Source: Clostridioides sp. ES-S-0054-01
GTDB taxonomy: Bacteria; Bacillota; Clostridia; Peptostreptococcales; Peptostreptococcaceae
Assembly (NCBI GenBank): GCA_021561035.1
Contig: CP067346.1
Location: 1,767,001 to 1,831,000 of the forward strand
Direction: 5' to 3'
DNA: 64,000 nucleotides
Part shown: piece after piece, positions 54,633 to 62,971 of the stretch
Numbering within the stretch: position 1 is the stretch's first letter
Layout: each line of letters begins with the position of its first letter
Notes under the pieces: model-generated
The model's input: the letters and a program-made list of their open reading frames with translations, nothing else
What the model was told of the DNA's origin: nothing
Database searches by the model: none
Position numbers and translations under genes: made by a program

Positions 54633-55436
54633 GTGAAGGAAAAAGAAAAATTAGATAAATTAAAAGAAAAATTACTTGAGTTAGGTAGTGTTGTAGTCGC
54701 TTATTCTGGAGGAGTAGATAGTAATTTTTTACTTAAGGTGGCAAAAGATACATTAGGTGAAAATGTTATAGCTGTAACTATTCATGCAATGATGCATTCG
54801 AGTAGAGAAATTGAAGAAGCTAAACAATATACTCAAAATTTTGGTGTTAAACATATCATATTAAACATAGAAAACTTTGACTTAAAAGAATTTAAAGAAA
54901 ATGGTGTTGATAGATGTTACCATTGTAAAAAATATATATTCTCTAAAATAAAAGAGGTAGCAAAAGAACATAATATAAAGTACATAGTAGATGGGACAAA
55001 TATAGATGATTTAGGAGACTATAGACCTGGGCTTAAAGCACTGAGTGAACTAGGAGTAATTAGTCCATTAAAAGAAAGTAGTTTGACAAAAGATGAAATT
55101 AGGTCACTTTCAAAAATCTTGGGATTAAAGACTTTTAATAAACCATCATTTGCATGCCTTGCAAGTAGAATTCCTTATGGAGTTGAAATAACAGATGAAA
55201 ATCTAAGAATAGTAGAAAAGAGTGAAGAATATTTATCCGATTTAGGTTTTTCTCAATTTAGAGTGAGAATGCATGGAGATATAGCCAGAATAGAAGTTGG
55301 ACAAGAAGAATTAGGTAAGTTTTTTGAAAATAACAATTTTAATAAAGTTGACACTAAATTAAAAATATTTGGCTTTAAATATGTTACACTAGATATGTCA
55401 GGATATAAAATGGGAAGTATGAATCTAAATGTGTAG
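54633..55436 (+). CDS. larE: LarE-like ATP-dependent sulfur transferase
   Basis: The 267-residue protein has the PP-loop 'AYSGGVDSNFLL' near residue 25 and the LarE blocks 'DGTNIDDLGDYRPGLKA' and 'KPSFACLASRIPYG'. It has three cysteines, Cys95 and Cys98 in 'RCYHCKK' and Cys175 in 'FACLASR'. The L. plantarum enzyme has only the last and sacrifices its sulfur; three-Cys versions are thought to carry a [4Fe-4S] cluster and act catalytically. larB and larC are not next to it. GTG 54633 is chosen because GGAGGT is eight bases upstream. Confidence 0.88.
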   Translation: MKEKEKLDKLKEKLLELGSVVVAYSGGVDSNFLLKVAKDTLGENVIAVTIHAMMHSSREIEEAKQYTQNFGVKHIILNIENFDLKEFKENGVDRCYHCKKYIFSKIKEVAKEHNIKYIVDGTNIDDLGDYRPGLKALSELGVISPLKESSLTKDEIRSLSKILGLKTFNKPSFACLASRIPYGVEITDENLRIVEKSEEYLSDLGFSQFRVRMHGDIARIEVGQEELGKFFENNNFNKVDTKLKIFGFKYVTLDMSGYKMGSMNLNV

Positions 55437-55489
55437 ATTATTTGAAAAATAAATAAGTTTTGTAGTTAACATAGGAAACAGGAGGTTTT

Positions 55490-56638
55490 ATGAAAAATTA
55501 TACATTAATATCGCCATGTTTTTTTGGGATGGAAAAAATGCTGGCTAGAGAGATTACTAATTTAGGATATGAAATAATAAAAACAGAAGATGGAAGAATA
55601 ACATATAAAACTGATGAGTTTGGAATAGCAAAATCAAATATGTGGTTAAGATGTGCTGAAAGAGTACATCTTAAAATTGCTGAATTTGAGGCAAAAAGCT
55701 TTGATGAGTTATTTGAAAATACAAAAAGAATAAACTGGTCTAGATATATACCTTATGGAGCTCAATTTCCTATATCTAAAGCTTCTTCTATTAAATCAAA
55801 ATTATACAGTACGCCAGATGTACAAGCTATAGTAAAAAAGGCTATAGTAGAAAGCTTAAAGAAAAGCTATTTGGAAGATGGTTTGCTTAAGGAAGATAAG
55901 GAGAAGTACCCTGTCTTTGTATTTATACACAAAGATAAAGTAACTATTTCTATAGACACAACAGGAGATGCTTTGCATAAGAGAGGATATAGAGAAAAAG
56001 CAAATAAAGCCCCAATAAGAGAGACTTTAGCTGCTGGACTTATTTATTTAACTCCGTGGAAAGCAGGTAGAGTTTTAGTGGACCCAATGTGTGGTTCTGG
56101 AACTATATTGATTGAAGCAGCTATGATTGGTATAAATATGGCACCTGGTTTAAATAGAGAATTTATATCAGAAAAATGGAGAACTCTCGATAAAAAAATC
56201 TGGTGGGATGTAAGAAAAGATGCCTTTAATAAGATAGATAATGAATCTAAATTTAAGATTTATGGATATGATATAGATTCAGAATGTATAGATATAGCTC
56301 GAGAAAATGCTGAAATAGCAGGTGTAGATGAATATATAGAATTTAATGTAGGAGATGCAACTCAATTTAAAAGTGAAGATGAGTTTGGATTTATAATCAC
56401 TAATCCTCCTTATGGAGAAAGGTTAGAAGATAAAGATAGCGTTAAACAATTGTATAAGGAGCTTGGTTATGCATTTAGAAAATTAAAAAATTGGTCATAT
56501 TATTTGATAACATCTTATGAAGATTTTGAATATGAGTTTGGGCAAAAGGCAGATAAAAAAAGAAAATTGTATAATGGTATGTTAAAAACTAACTTTTTCC
56601 AATATCCAGGTCCTAAGCCTCCTAGAAATAATAAATAA
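55490..56638 (+). CDS. THUMP-domain class I RNA methyltransferase (RlmL/YpsC type)
   Basis: The 382-residue protein has an N-terminal ferredoxin-like/THUMP region (1-160) and a C-terminal methyltransferase domain with SAM motif 'DPMCGSGTILIEAA' and catalytic 'ITNPPYGERL' (NPPY, base N-methylation). It lacks the second methyltransferase half of E. coli RlmKL, so it should make only N2-methylguanosine in 23S rRNA. GGAGG precedes the ATG. Confidence 0.93.
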   Translation: MKNYTLISPCFFGMEKMLAREITNLGYEIIKTEDGRITYKTDEFGIAKSNMWLRCAERVHLKIAEFEAKSFDELFENTKRINWSRYIPYGAQFPISKASSIKSKLYSTPDVQAIVKKAIVESLKKSYLEDGLLKEDKEKYPVFVFIHKDKVTISIDTTGDALHKRGYREKANKAPIRETLAAGLIYLTPWKAGRVLVDPMCGSGTILIEAAMIGINMAPGLNREFISEKWRTLDKKIWWDVRKDAFNKIDNESKFKIYGYDIDSECIDIARENAEIAGVDEYIEFNVGDATQFKSEDEFGFIITNPPYGERLEDKDSVKQLYKELGYAFRKLKNWSYYLITSYEDFEYEFGQKADKKRKLYNGMLKTNFFQYPGPKPPRNNK

Positions 56639-56774
56639 GTTTTACAGTATTCATTTATAAAAATATAAAGTTTTATTAAAATAAGTAAAACATTATAACG
56701 ACTTGAAACGTCTAATTATTGTGAGGAGATTTTTATGACCAAATTTAAAGATTTATAGGATTAGGAGGAGTTAA

Positions 56775-58163
56775 ATGAAAGTATTAAAGCTTGTTACTGT
56801 AGTAGCCTTAATGATGTTATTTGTTACTGGGTGTAATGTAAAGACTGAATCTCCAGAACAATTAGCAAAGATACCTGACTATGACGATACAAAAAAAGTA
56901 TTGTATGATGGTATTGACCAGTTACTAAAACCGGATTCATCTATGATATTGCCTTCTAATACAAAAGAAGTAGGAAAAATAAATAAGGTAGATTTAAACA
57001 GCGATGGAGTTGATGAATTAGTAGTATTTGAACAAAAAGAAGATTTGAGCAATAATATTAGTCAGGTAGGGTTTGTAACCTTGAGTTACAATGGAGAAAA
57101 ATACGTACTTGGAGACCATTTTTTAGAAAATGGTGAATCAATAGAATATGCTAATTTTTATGATTTGGACTCAGATGGATATAAGGAAGTTATCTTATTG
57201 ATTAAATCCAAAGACAAAACGAATATGCATATATATAAAGTAATAGATAATGAAATAACAAAAATATATGACTTGGATGCATCATGGCTTCAAAATAAAG
57301 AAGATTTTAATGACATGAAAGTAAAAATTGGATATATAGATGGAGATGACAAATTAGATATATTGATGCTTCATTTGAATAATAAGACTAATGAAATGTT
57401 TGCAAGTGTTGCAAATTTTGATGAGAGTATGAAAATCAAAGACTATGTTAAGTTTGAAAATGTAAAAAATTTAAGCGAACTATATATAACATTAGGTAAT
57501 GTCGCTTCATCTATTGGAAATTCCTCGGCAGCTATAAAAGGCGTTGTACTTGATATACCTATATTGAAAGATAATAACTATATTACACAGATACTTTATA
57601 TGAAAGATGGAAAAATTAACAAAGCTTTTAGTGATTATGATAAAACTATTACTAAATCTTATTATATACCTGTAGATGATGTTGATAAAGATAAGATTAT
57701 AGAAATACCTATAGTAGCAGGAAATACAGGGAATAATAGAAATACTTATAGCTCTAAGGCATCTGCAAATATAAGTTGGTATAGATGGAATGGAAATGAA
57801 GGTGCTAACTCGAGTTTAATATTTACAAGTCAGATATATTATAATTATAAATATAATTTTAAATTATTTATTCCAAATAATTTATTTGATAAAATACTTG
57901 TTGAACAGGAATTTGTTGGAGAAAAAGCAGTATTTAAATTTTACTATTTTGACTATTCAGACCGTAAGAATTTATTTAATATAGTAGTAGAGAGTAAAAA
58001 CAAACTTGAAGATAGAAAAAATACAAGTACTCAAAATTCTATTGTACTTCAAGAGAGCGATGAATATACTTTTTTACTAGTTATAAACAATGCAAATGGA
58101 ATGGATAAGCTAGATATTACTATAGACGCATTAAAAGAATATTTCTCATTAATATATGGTTAA
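56775..58163 (+). CDS. Lipoprotein with calcium-loop-like repeats, partner of two-component system
   Basis: The 462-residue protein has a lipobox 'LFVTGC' (Cys20) and then a beta-rich region with FG-GAP-like loops: 'DLNSDGVDELVVF', 'DLDSDGYKEVILL' and 'YIDGDDKLDILML' (residues 77-200), and a C-terminal domain 'ILVEQEFVGEKAVFKFYYFD'. I do not know a function. It is followed 28 bases later by a response regulator and a kinase, so it may be a surface sensor or accessory for them. AGGAGGAG precedes the ATG. A seven-codon frame, MTKFKDL, lies just upstream. Confidence 0.75.
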   Translation: MKVLKLVTVVALMMLFVTGCNVKTESPEQLAKIPDYDDTKKVLYDGIDQLLKPDSSMILPSNTKEVGKINKVDLNSDGVDELVVFEQKEDLSNNISQVGFVTLSYNGEKYVLGDHFLENGESIEYANFYDLDSDGYKEVILLIKSKDKTNMHIYKVIDNEITKIYDLDASWLQNKEDFNDMKVKIGYIDGDDKLDILMLHLNNKTNEMFASVANFDESMKIKDYVKFENVKNLSELYITLGNVASSIGNSSAAIKGVVLDIPILKDNNYITQILYMKDGKINKAFSDYDKTITKSYYIPVDDVDKDKIIEIPIVAGNTGNNRNTYSSKASANISWYRWNGNEGANSSLIFTSQIYYNYKYNFKLFIPNNLFDKILVEQEFVGEKAVFKFYYFDYSDRKNLFNIVVESKNKLEDRKNTSTQNSIVLQESDEYTFLLVINNANGMDKLDITIDALKEYFSLIYG

Positions 58164-58191
58164 TATTATACTCAATTGGAGGTTTTATTTT

Positions 58192-58890
58192 ATGAAGGAA
58201 AAGATACTTATACTAGAAGATGAAATTGGGATTAGAAGTTTTGTCAGTATAAACTTAAAAAGAGAAGGTTACGAGATAGTTGAGGCAGGTACTGGGAGAG
58301 AAGCTATAGAAAAAATGACAACAGAAAGTGATATTACAATAGCTCTTTTAGATGTGATGCTTCCAGATATAAGTGGAATAGAAGTATGTAAATTTATAAG
58401 GGAGAATTTTGACCAAGTAGGTATAATAATGCTTACTGCTAAAGCTCAAGAGGATGATAAAATAGAAGGATTTATTTCAGGCGCAGACGATTATATTATA
58501 AAACCATTTAGTATAAAGGAACTTTTAGTTAGAGTTTCTGCTCTTATTAGAAGAGTAGCAAAGGATGATTCAAGTGTTAAGTCAAGTGAAATAGTATCTC
58601 CACCATTTATACTTGATATAGACAAAAGAAAATTATTTAAAAATGGAAAGGAAATTGAACTTACACCAACCGAATTTTCAATAGTGAAATATCTGATATC
58701 AAATGCTAAGCAGTCGTTAAGTAGAGACCAGATATTAGACGAAGTGTGGGGAACTAACTATTTATATGATTTTAAAATAGTCGATGTAAATATAAGAAGG
58801 ATAAGAAATAAAATAGAAGATGACCCATCAAAACCAAAATATATACAAACTATTTGGGGTTATGGATACTGTTTTAGAAAGGAAGAGTAA
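58192..58890 (+). CDS. OmpR-family response regulator
   Basis: The 232-residue regulator has a receiver domain with Asp54 in 'LLDVMLPD' and the switch Lys in 'DYIIKPFS', and a winged-helix domain ending 'RIRNKIEDDPSKPKYIQTIWGYGYCF'. ATG 58192 is preferred over the longer frame from 58156 because TTGGAGG lies directly upstream. The kinase starts two bases after its stop. Confidence 0.95.
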   Translation: MKEKILILEDEIGIRSFVSINLKREGYEIVEAGTGREAIEKMTTESDITIALLDVMLPDISGIEVCKFIRENFDQVGIIMLTAKAQEDDKIEGFISGADDYIIKPFSIKELLVRVSALIRRVAKDDSSVKSSEIVSPPFILDIDKRKLFKNGKEIELTPTEFSIVKYLISNAKQSLSRDQILDEVWGTNYLYDFKIVDVNIRRIRNKIEDDPSKPKYIQTIWGYGYCFRKEE

Positions 58891-58892
58891 TA

Positions 58893-60326
58893 GTGTTACA
58901 TTTTGAAGGTCTGCGAAAAAAAGTAATAAAAAACTATTTTATAATAATTATTATAATGGTTACTCTGTTTGAAGGAGTGTTTATGTTTTATATACAAAAC
59001 TATTATTATGATTCTGTCAAACAACTACTTGAATCTGAAATAAAATATACTGATGAATATAATGCTATTACAATGGAAACTACAAGTTTTGAGAAAAAAG
59101 TAAAAAATATATTTGATAAACAACCCTTAACTAAGAATTCAGAATTTGGAATTTCAATAATAGATAAGGATAAAAATATTATATTAGACCAATATGGTTT
59201 TAAAAGTAAAGAAAAAGCAAATTATGAAGACGTTAACAATGCACTAAAAGATATAAAAACCAAAAATTTAACACCATATACCTATAGAATACAAGATACA
59301 GGAGAGCATGTTATGAGTATCTCCTTACCACTTAAGGTAAATAATATAATAGAAGGTGTTGTTAGATATACAGTTTCATTAGATGCTATTGATAATGCAA
59401 TATTAAAGCAAGCTACATGGCTTATATTAGTGGGAATATTTATACTTATTATAGCAATACTAATAAGTCTTAAATTTGCTGAGACTCTTATAAAACCATT
59501 ACGAGAGTTAAAGAAATTTGCAAATGAGTTGGCTGTAGGAAATTACAATATAAAATTAGAAAAAATGAAAATTGTAGATGATGAAATTGGTGATTTAGCA
59601 CAGACATTTGAACATATGGCACATGAGATTGATAAGAGTGAAAAATTAAAAGAAGAATTTATATCCTCTGTATCTCATGAACTAAGGACTCCTCTTACAT
59701 CCATAAAGGGGTGGAGTGAAACTTTAGGTTATGAAAGTATAACAAGAGAAGAGTTAGACTTAGGTCTAGGTATCATACAAGATGAAACGGAAAGACTTAT
59801 AAAACTAGTTGAAGAGTTGTTGGACTTTTCAAGACTTTCTTCAGATAGGATAAAGCTTCATGTTGATATAGTTGATGTTGAAGGCTTGGTTGTAGGTGTT
59901 GTAAATCAACTTAAAGTTAAAGCAGCCGAAAAGGATATATCACTGTTATTTGAATTTGAAAATGAGTTTATAGAAAATATTCAAGGAGATAAGAACCGAT
60001 TAAGACAAGTTCTTATAAATTTAATACAAAATTCATTTAAATTTACCAGTCAAGGTGGTTACATAAAAGTTGTAGCTTCTCAGGATGAAGAGATAACGAC
60101 CATATCAGTTGAGGATAATGGTTCAGGTATAGAAAAGCAAAATCTAAATAAAGTGTTAGATAAATTTTTCCAAGAAGATTATAATAAGGCTGGTAGTGGA
60201 TTAGGATTAGCAATCAGTAATGAAATTGTAAAACTTCATGGTGGAAGAATGAAAATAGAAAGTGAAAAAAATGTAGGAACAAAAATAACTTTTAATATAA
60301 AAAATAAGTTTGCTAAACAAGCATAA
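58893..60326 (+). CDS. Sensor histidine kinase
   Basis: The 477-residue kinase has membrane helices at about 10-32 and 170-192 around a 135-residue extracytoplasmic sensor, a HAMP domain (about 193-245), HisKA with His262 in 'SVSHELRTPL', and HATPase with 'IQNSFKF', 'DNGSGI' and 'GSGLGLAIS'. It pairs with the OmpR-type regulator; GTG 58893 lies five bases after GGAAGAG. The closeness of the lipoprotein gene suggests that this kinase senses a surface or envelope signal. Confidence 0.94.
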   Translation: MLHFEGLRKKVIKNYFIIIIIMVTLFEGVFMFYIQNYYYDSVKQLLESEIKYTDEYNAITMETTSFEKKVKNIFDKQPLTKNSEFGISIIDKDKNIILDQYGFKSKEKANYEDVNNALKDIKTKNLTPYTYRIQDTGEHVMSISLPLKVNNIIEGVVRYTVSLDAIDNAILKQATWLILVGIFILIIAILISLKFAETLIKPLRELKKFANELAVGNYNIKLEKMKIVDDEIGDLAQTFEHMAHEIDKSEKLKEEFISSVSHELRTPLTSIKGWSETLGYESITREELDLGLGIIQDETERLIKLVEELLDFSRLSSDRIKLHVDIVDVEGLVVGVVNQLKVKAAEKDISLLFEFENEFIENIQGDKNRLRQVLINLIQNSFKFTSQGGYIKVVASQDEEITTISVEDNGSGIEKQNLNKVLDKFFQEDYNKAGSGLGLAISNEIVKLHGGRMKIESEKNVGTKITFNIKNKFAKQA

Positions 60327-60347
60327 ATTCTTAGAAAGAGGATTAAA

Positions 60348-61085
60348 ATGAGAAACATAAAAATGATAGTAGCATATGATGGCTCAAGATATAAAGGATA
60401 TCAAAAACTAGGTGATAATAATATGACGATACAAGAAAAACTTGAAACAGTCTTAAGTAAAATGACTAATGAAACAGTTGAGATAATTGGTTCTGGTAGA
60501 ACTGATATGGGAGCTCATGCGAGAGGACAAGTGATAAATTTTAGAACTAATTGTATGGATTCAGTGGACAAAATTCAAAAATACTTATATGAATATTTAC
60601 CAGAAGATATAGTTGTAAAAGCTGTTGAAGAAGTTGATGAAAGATTTCACTCAAGATACAATGTAAAATCAAAGACTTATATGTATAGAATTGACAATAA
60701 TAAATATCACAATCCTTTTATAAGAAGATATGCTACTCATGTAAGTAAAAAATTAGATTTAGATAGGATGAGAAAAGCAAGTGAATATTTAATAGGAGAA
60801 CATGATTTTACTAGTTTTGCTTCTTCTAAATCTAAGAAAAAATCAAATGTAAGAGAAATTTATTCAATAAATATAAAAGAAGACGATAATATTGTAGAAA
60901 TATATATAGAAGGAAATGGATTTTTGTATAACATGGTAAGAATAATAGTAGGTGCTTTGATGGATGTTGGACTAAAAAGAATAGCTCCACAAGATATTAA
61001 GTATATGCTTGAATCTAAGGATAGAAGTCAGTCATCAGATACTGCACCAGCTAAAGGGCTATGTCTTTGGAAAGTAAGATATTAG
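60348..61085 (+). CDS. truA: tRNA pseudouridine synthase A
   Basis: The 245-residue enzyme makes pseudouridine at positions 38-40 of tRNA anticodon arms. 'GSGRTDMGAHARGQV' holds catalytic Asp53, and 'YMYRIDNNKYHNPF', 'HDFTSFAS' and 'GNGFLYNMVRIIVG' are family blocks. AGAAAGAGG precedes the ATG. It follows the kinase by 21 bases and is probably co-transcribed, though functionally unrelated. Confidence 0.96.
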   Translation: MRNIKMIVAYDGSRYKGYQKLGDNNMTIQEKLETVLSKMTNETVEIIGSGRTDMGAHARGQVINFRTNCMDSVDKIQKYLYEYLPEDIVVKAVEEVDERFHSRYNVKSKTYMYRIDNNKYHNPFIRRYATHVSKKLDLDRMRKASEYLIGEHDFTSFASSKSKKKSNVREIYSINIKEDDNIVEIYIEGNGFLYNMVRIIVGALMDVGLKRIAPQDIKYMLESKDRSQSSDTAPAKGLCLWKVRY

Positions 61086-61135
61086 TCAATTATATAAAAC
61101 TCTTTTTAAAATAAAAAATAAAATAAATTATATAG

Positions 61136-61164
61136 TTGACATAAATGGAAAAATAAACTATTAT
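61136..61164 (+). promoter_or_regulatory. Promoter of the argG leader
   Basis: TTGACA (61136-61141), 17 bases, TATTAT (61159-61164). Confidence 0.75.
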
Positions 61165-61194
61165 ATATTTTATAAGAGAGATATAAAACTTTAT

Positions 61195-61427
61195 ATTTAA
61201 ATCCTGTGAGAAAGAGAGTAACTTCTATGTGTTTTATAGAGAGCTGAGGATGGTGGAAGCTTAGCAAATGAATATTAGTGAAAAGAACTTTGGAGGATAC
61301 TAATTGAATTTAGTATGTTAGTAGGTAATCTCGCCTTAAGAGAAAGAGTGGATAAGTTTATCTTATCAATTAGAGTGGTAACGCGGATATATTTCGTCTC
61401 TTGGTTTTTCCAAGAGGCGTTTTTTAA
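61195..61427 (+). promoter_or_regulatory. T-box leader upstream of argG (first, complete copy)
   Basis: Stem I runs from about 61200 to 61310. 'GTGAAAAGAACTTTGGAG' gives AGA (61284-61286, Arg) as specifier, fitting argG. The T-box AGAGTGGTAACGCGG (61372-61386) is followed by the terminator CGTCTCTTGG/CCAAGAGGCG (61395-61419) and T6. The loop reads GGTAAC where consensus is GGNACC. Confidence 0.9.
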
Positions 61428-61449
61428 TATATTTAATTACTAATGTTTA

Positions 61450-61556
61450 TTTAGTATGTTGAACATTTACTAATTGATTAGCTAAGGTTTATCAATAAGA
61501 GTGGTACCGCGGATATTTCGCCTCTTAGTATTTAAAAATACTGAGAGGTTTTTTTA
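61450..61556 (+). promoter_or_regulatory. Second antiterminator/terminator module of the argG leader
   Basis: A second T-box, AGAGTGGTACCGCGG (61498-61512), and a second terminator, CCTCTTAGTATTT/AAATACTGAGAGG (61521-61547) with T7, follow without their own Stem I: only about 75 bases separate it from the first terminator. 'ATTTAGTATGTT' occurs in both modules, pointing to duplication. Confidence 0.85.
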
Positions 61557-61656
61557 GTATTAAAATGATTTTATGTAAATCTAAATTCTAAAAGTCATTC
61601 AATATTAAGAATTTCTATTAAATAAAAATCATAATTTGAGATTGGGAGGAATTAAA

Positions 61657-62856
61657 ATGAAGGAAAAAGTAGTATTAGCATATTCAGGAGGACTTGATAC
61701 ATCAATCATAATACCTTGGTTAAAGGAAAATTATGAAGATATAGATGTTATAGCTGTTTGTGGAAATGTAGGTCAAGAGGATAAAATGGAAGATGTTTAT
61801 GAAAAAGCTTTACAAAGTGGAGCTTCAAAGGCATATGTGGATGATATAAGTGAAGAATTTGTAACTGAAACTATATTTAAAGCTGTAAAAGCAGAAGCTA
61901 AATATGAAGGAAAATATTTATTAGGAACTTCTTTAGCAAGACCTATAATAGCTAAAAAATTAGTTGAAGTTGCTCATAAAGAAGGTGCAAAATATATATG
62001 TCATGGATGTACAGGAAAAGGTAATGACCAAGTTAGATTTGAAGCTACAATTGCAGCTCTTGACCCAACTATAAAAGTTATTGCACCTTGGAGAATGTGG
62101 GATATAAAATCAAGAGAAGATGCTATAGACTATGCTGAAAAACACAATATAAAGGTAACAGCAACTAAAACTAAAATATATTCAGTAGATGCTAACCTTT
62201 GGCATGTATCAACAGAAGGTGGGGATATAGAACACCTAGAAAATGAACATAAAAAAGATGTTTACAAACAATGTGTAGACCCAGAAGATGCATGTGATGT
62301 AGCTGAATATGTAGAGGTTTACTTTGAAAAAGGTGTTCCTAAAAAGATAAATGGTGAAGAATTATCTCCAGTTGCATTGATTCATAAATTAAATGAGTTG
62401 GGTTGTAAACATGGGATTGGTGTTATAGATATAGTTGAGAATAGACTTGTTGGTATGAAATCAAGAGGTATATATGAAACTCCAGGAGGAACAATTCTTT
62501 ATGAAGCACATAATATTTTAGAAAGTGCTACTTTGGACAAAGATACATTACATTTCAAACAAATGGTGTCTTATAAATATGGAGAACTTATTTACAATGG
62601 ATTATGGTACTGTAAATTAAGAGAGTCTATAGATGCATTTATGGAGCAAACTCAAGATAATGTTACAGGAACAGTAAAAGTTAAACTTTACAAAGGAAAT
62701 ATAAAACCTGCTGGAATATTTACTGAAAATGCTCTTTATGATGAGGGAATATCTTCTTTTGGAAATAGTGAACTTTATGACCACAAAGATGCAGAAGGAT
62801 TTATTAATTTATTTACTTTACCATTAAAAATCAGAGCTATGAAAGCAGGAAAATAA
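61657..62856 (+). CDS. argG: Argininosuccinate synthase
   Basis: The 399-residue enzyme joins citrulline and aspartate with ATP in arginine synthesis. '[13 protein letters not shown]' is the ATP pyrophosphatase loop, '[15 protein letters not shown]', '[14 protein letters not shown]' and '[11 protein letters not shown]' are family blocks. ATG 61657 follows GGGAGGA by six bases; the ATG 21 bases upstream has no site. Control is by the Arg-type T-box leader. argH does not follow: the next gene is unrelated. Confidence 0.96.
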   Translation: MKEKVVLAYSGGLDTSIIIPWLKENYEDIDVIAVCGNVGQEDKMEDVYEKALQSGASKAYVDDISEEFVTETIFKAVKAEAKYEGKYLLGTSLARPIIAKKLVEVAHKEGAKYICHGCTGKGNDQVRFEATIAALDPTIKVIAPWRMWDIKSREDAIDYAEKHNIKVTATKTKIYSVDANLWHVSTEGGDIEHLENEHKKDVYKQCVDPEDACDVAEYVEVYFEKGVPKKINGEELSPVALIHKLNELGCKHGIGVIDIVENRLVGMKSRGIYETPGGTILYEAHNILESATLDKDTLHFKQMVSYKYGELIYNGLWYCKLRESIDAFMEQTQDNVTGTVKVKLYKGNIKPAGIFTENALYDEGISSFGNSELYDHKDAEGFINLFTLPLKIRAMKAGK

Positions 62857-62971
62857 TAAAATAAATTATAGTCTCAAATAGCCTAGTAATATTAAAATAT
62901 AATAGATATTGACTCTCTTATTGTAAGAGGGTTATACTGAATCTAACAATTATAGTGAGGAGATAGGTTAT

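Noticed and set aside
56735-56758. Seven-codon leader peptide MTKFKDL before the lipoprotein gene
   Set aside because: It has a GAGGAG site, but no codon bias, hairpin or attenuator follows, so a regulatory role cannot be supported.
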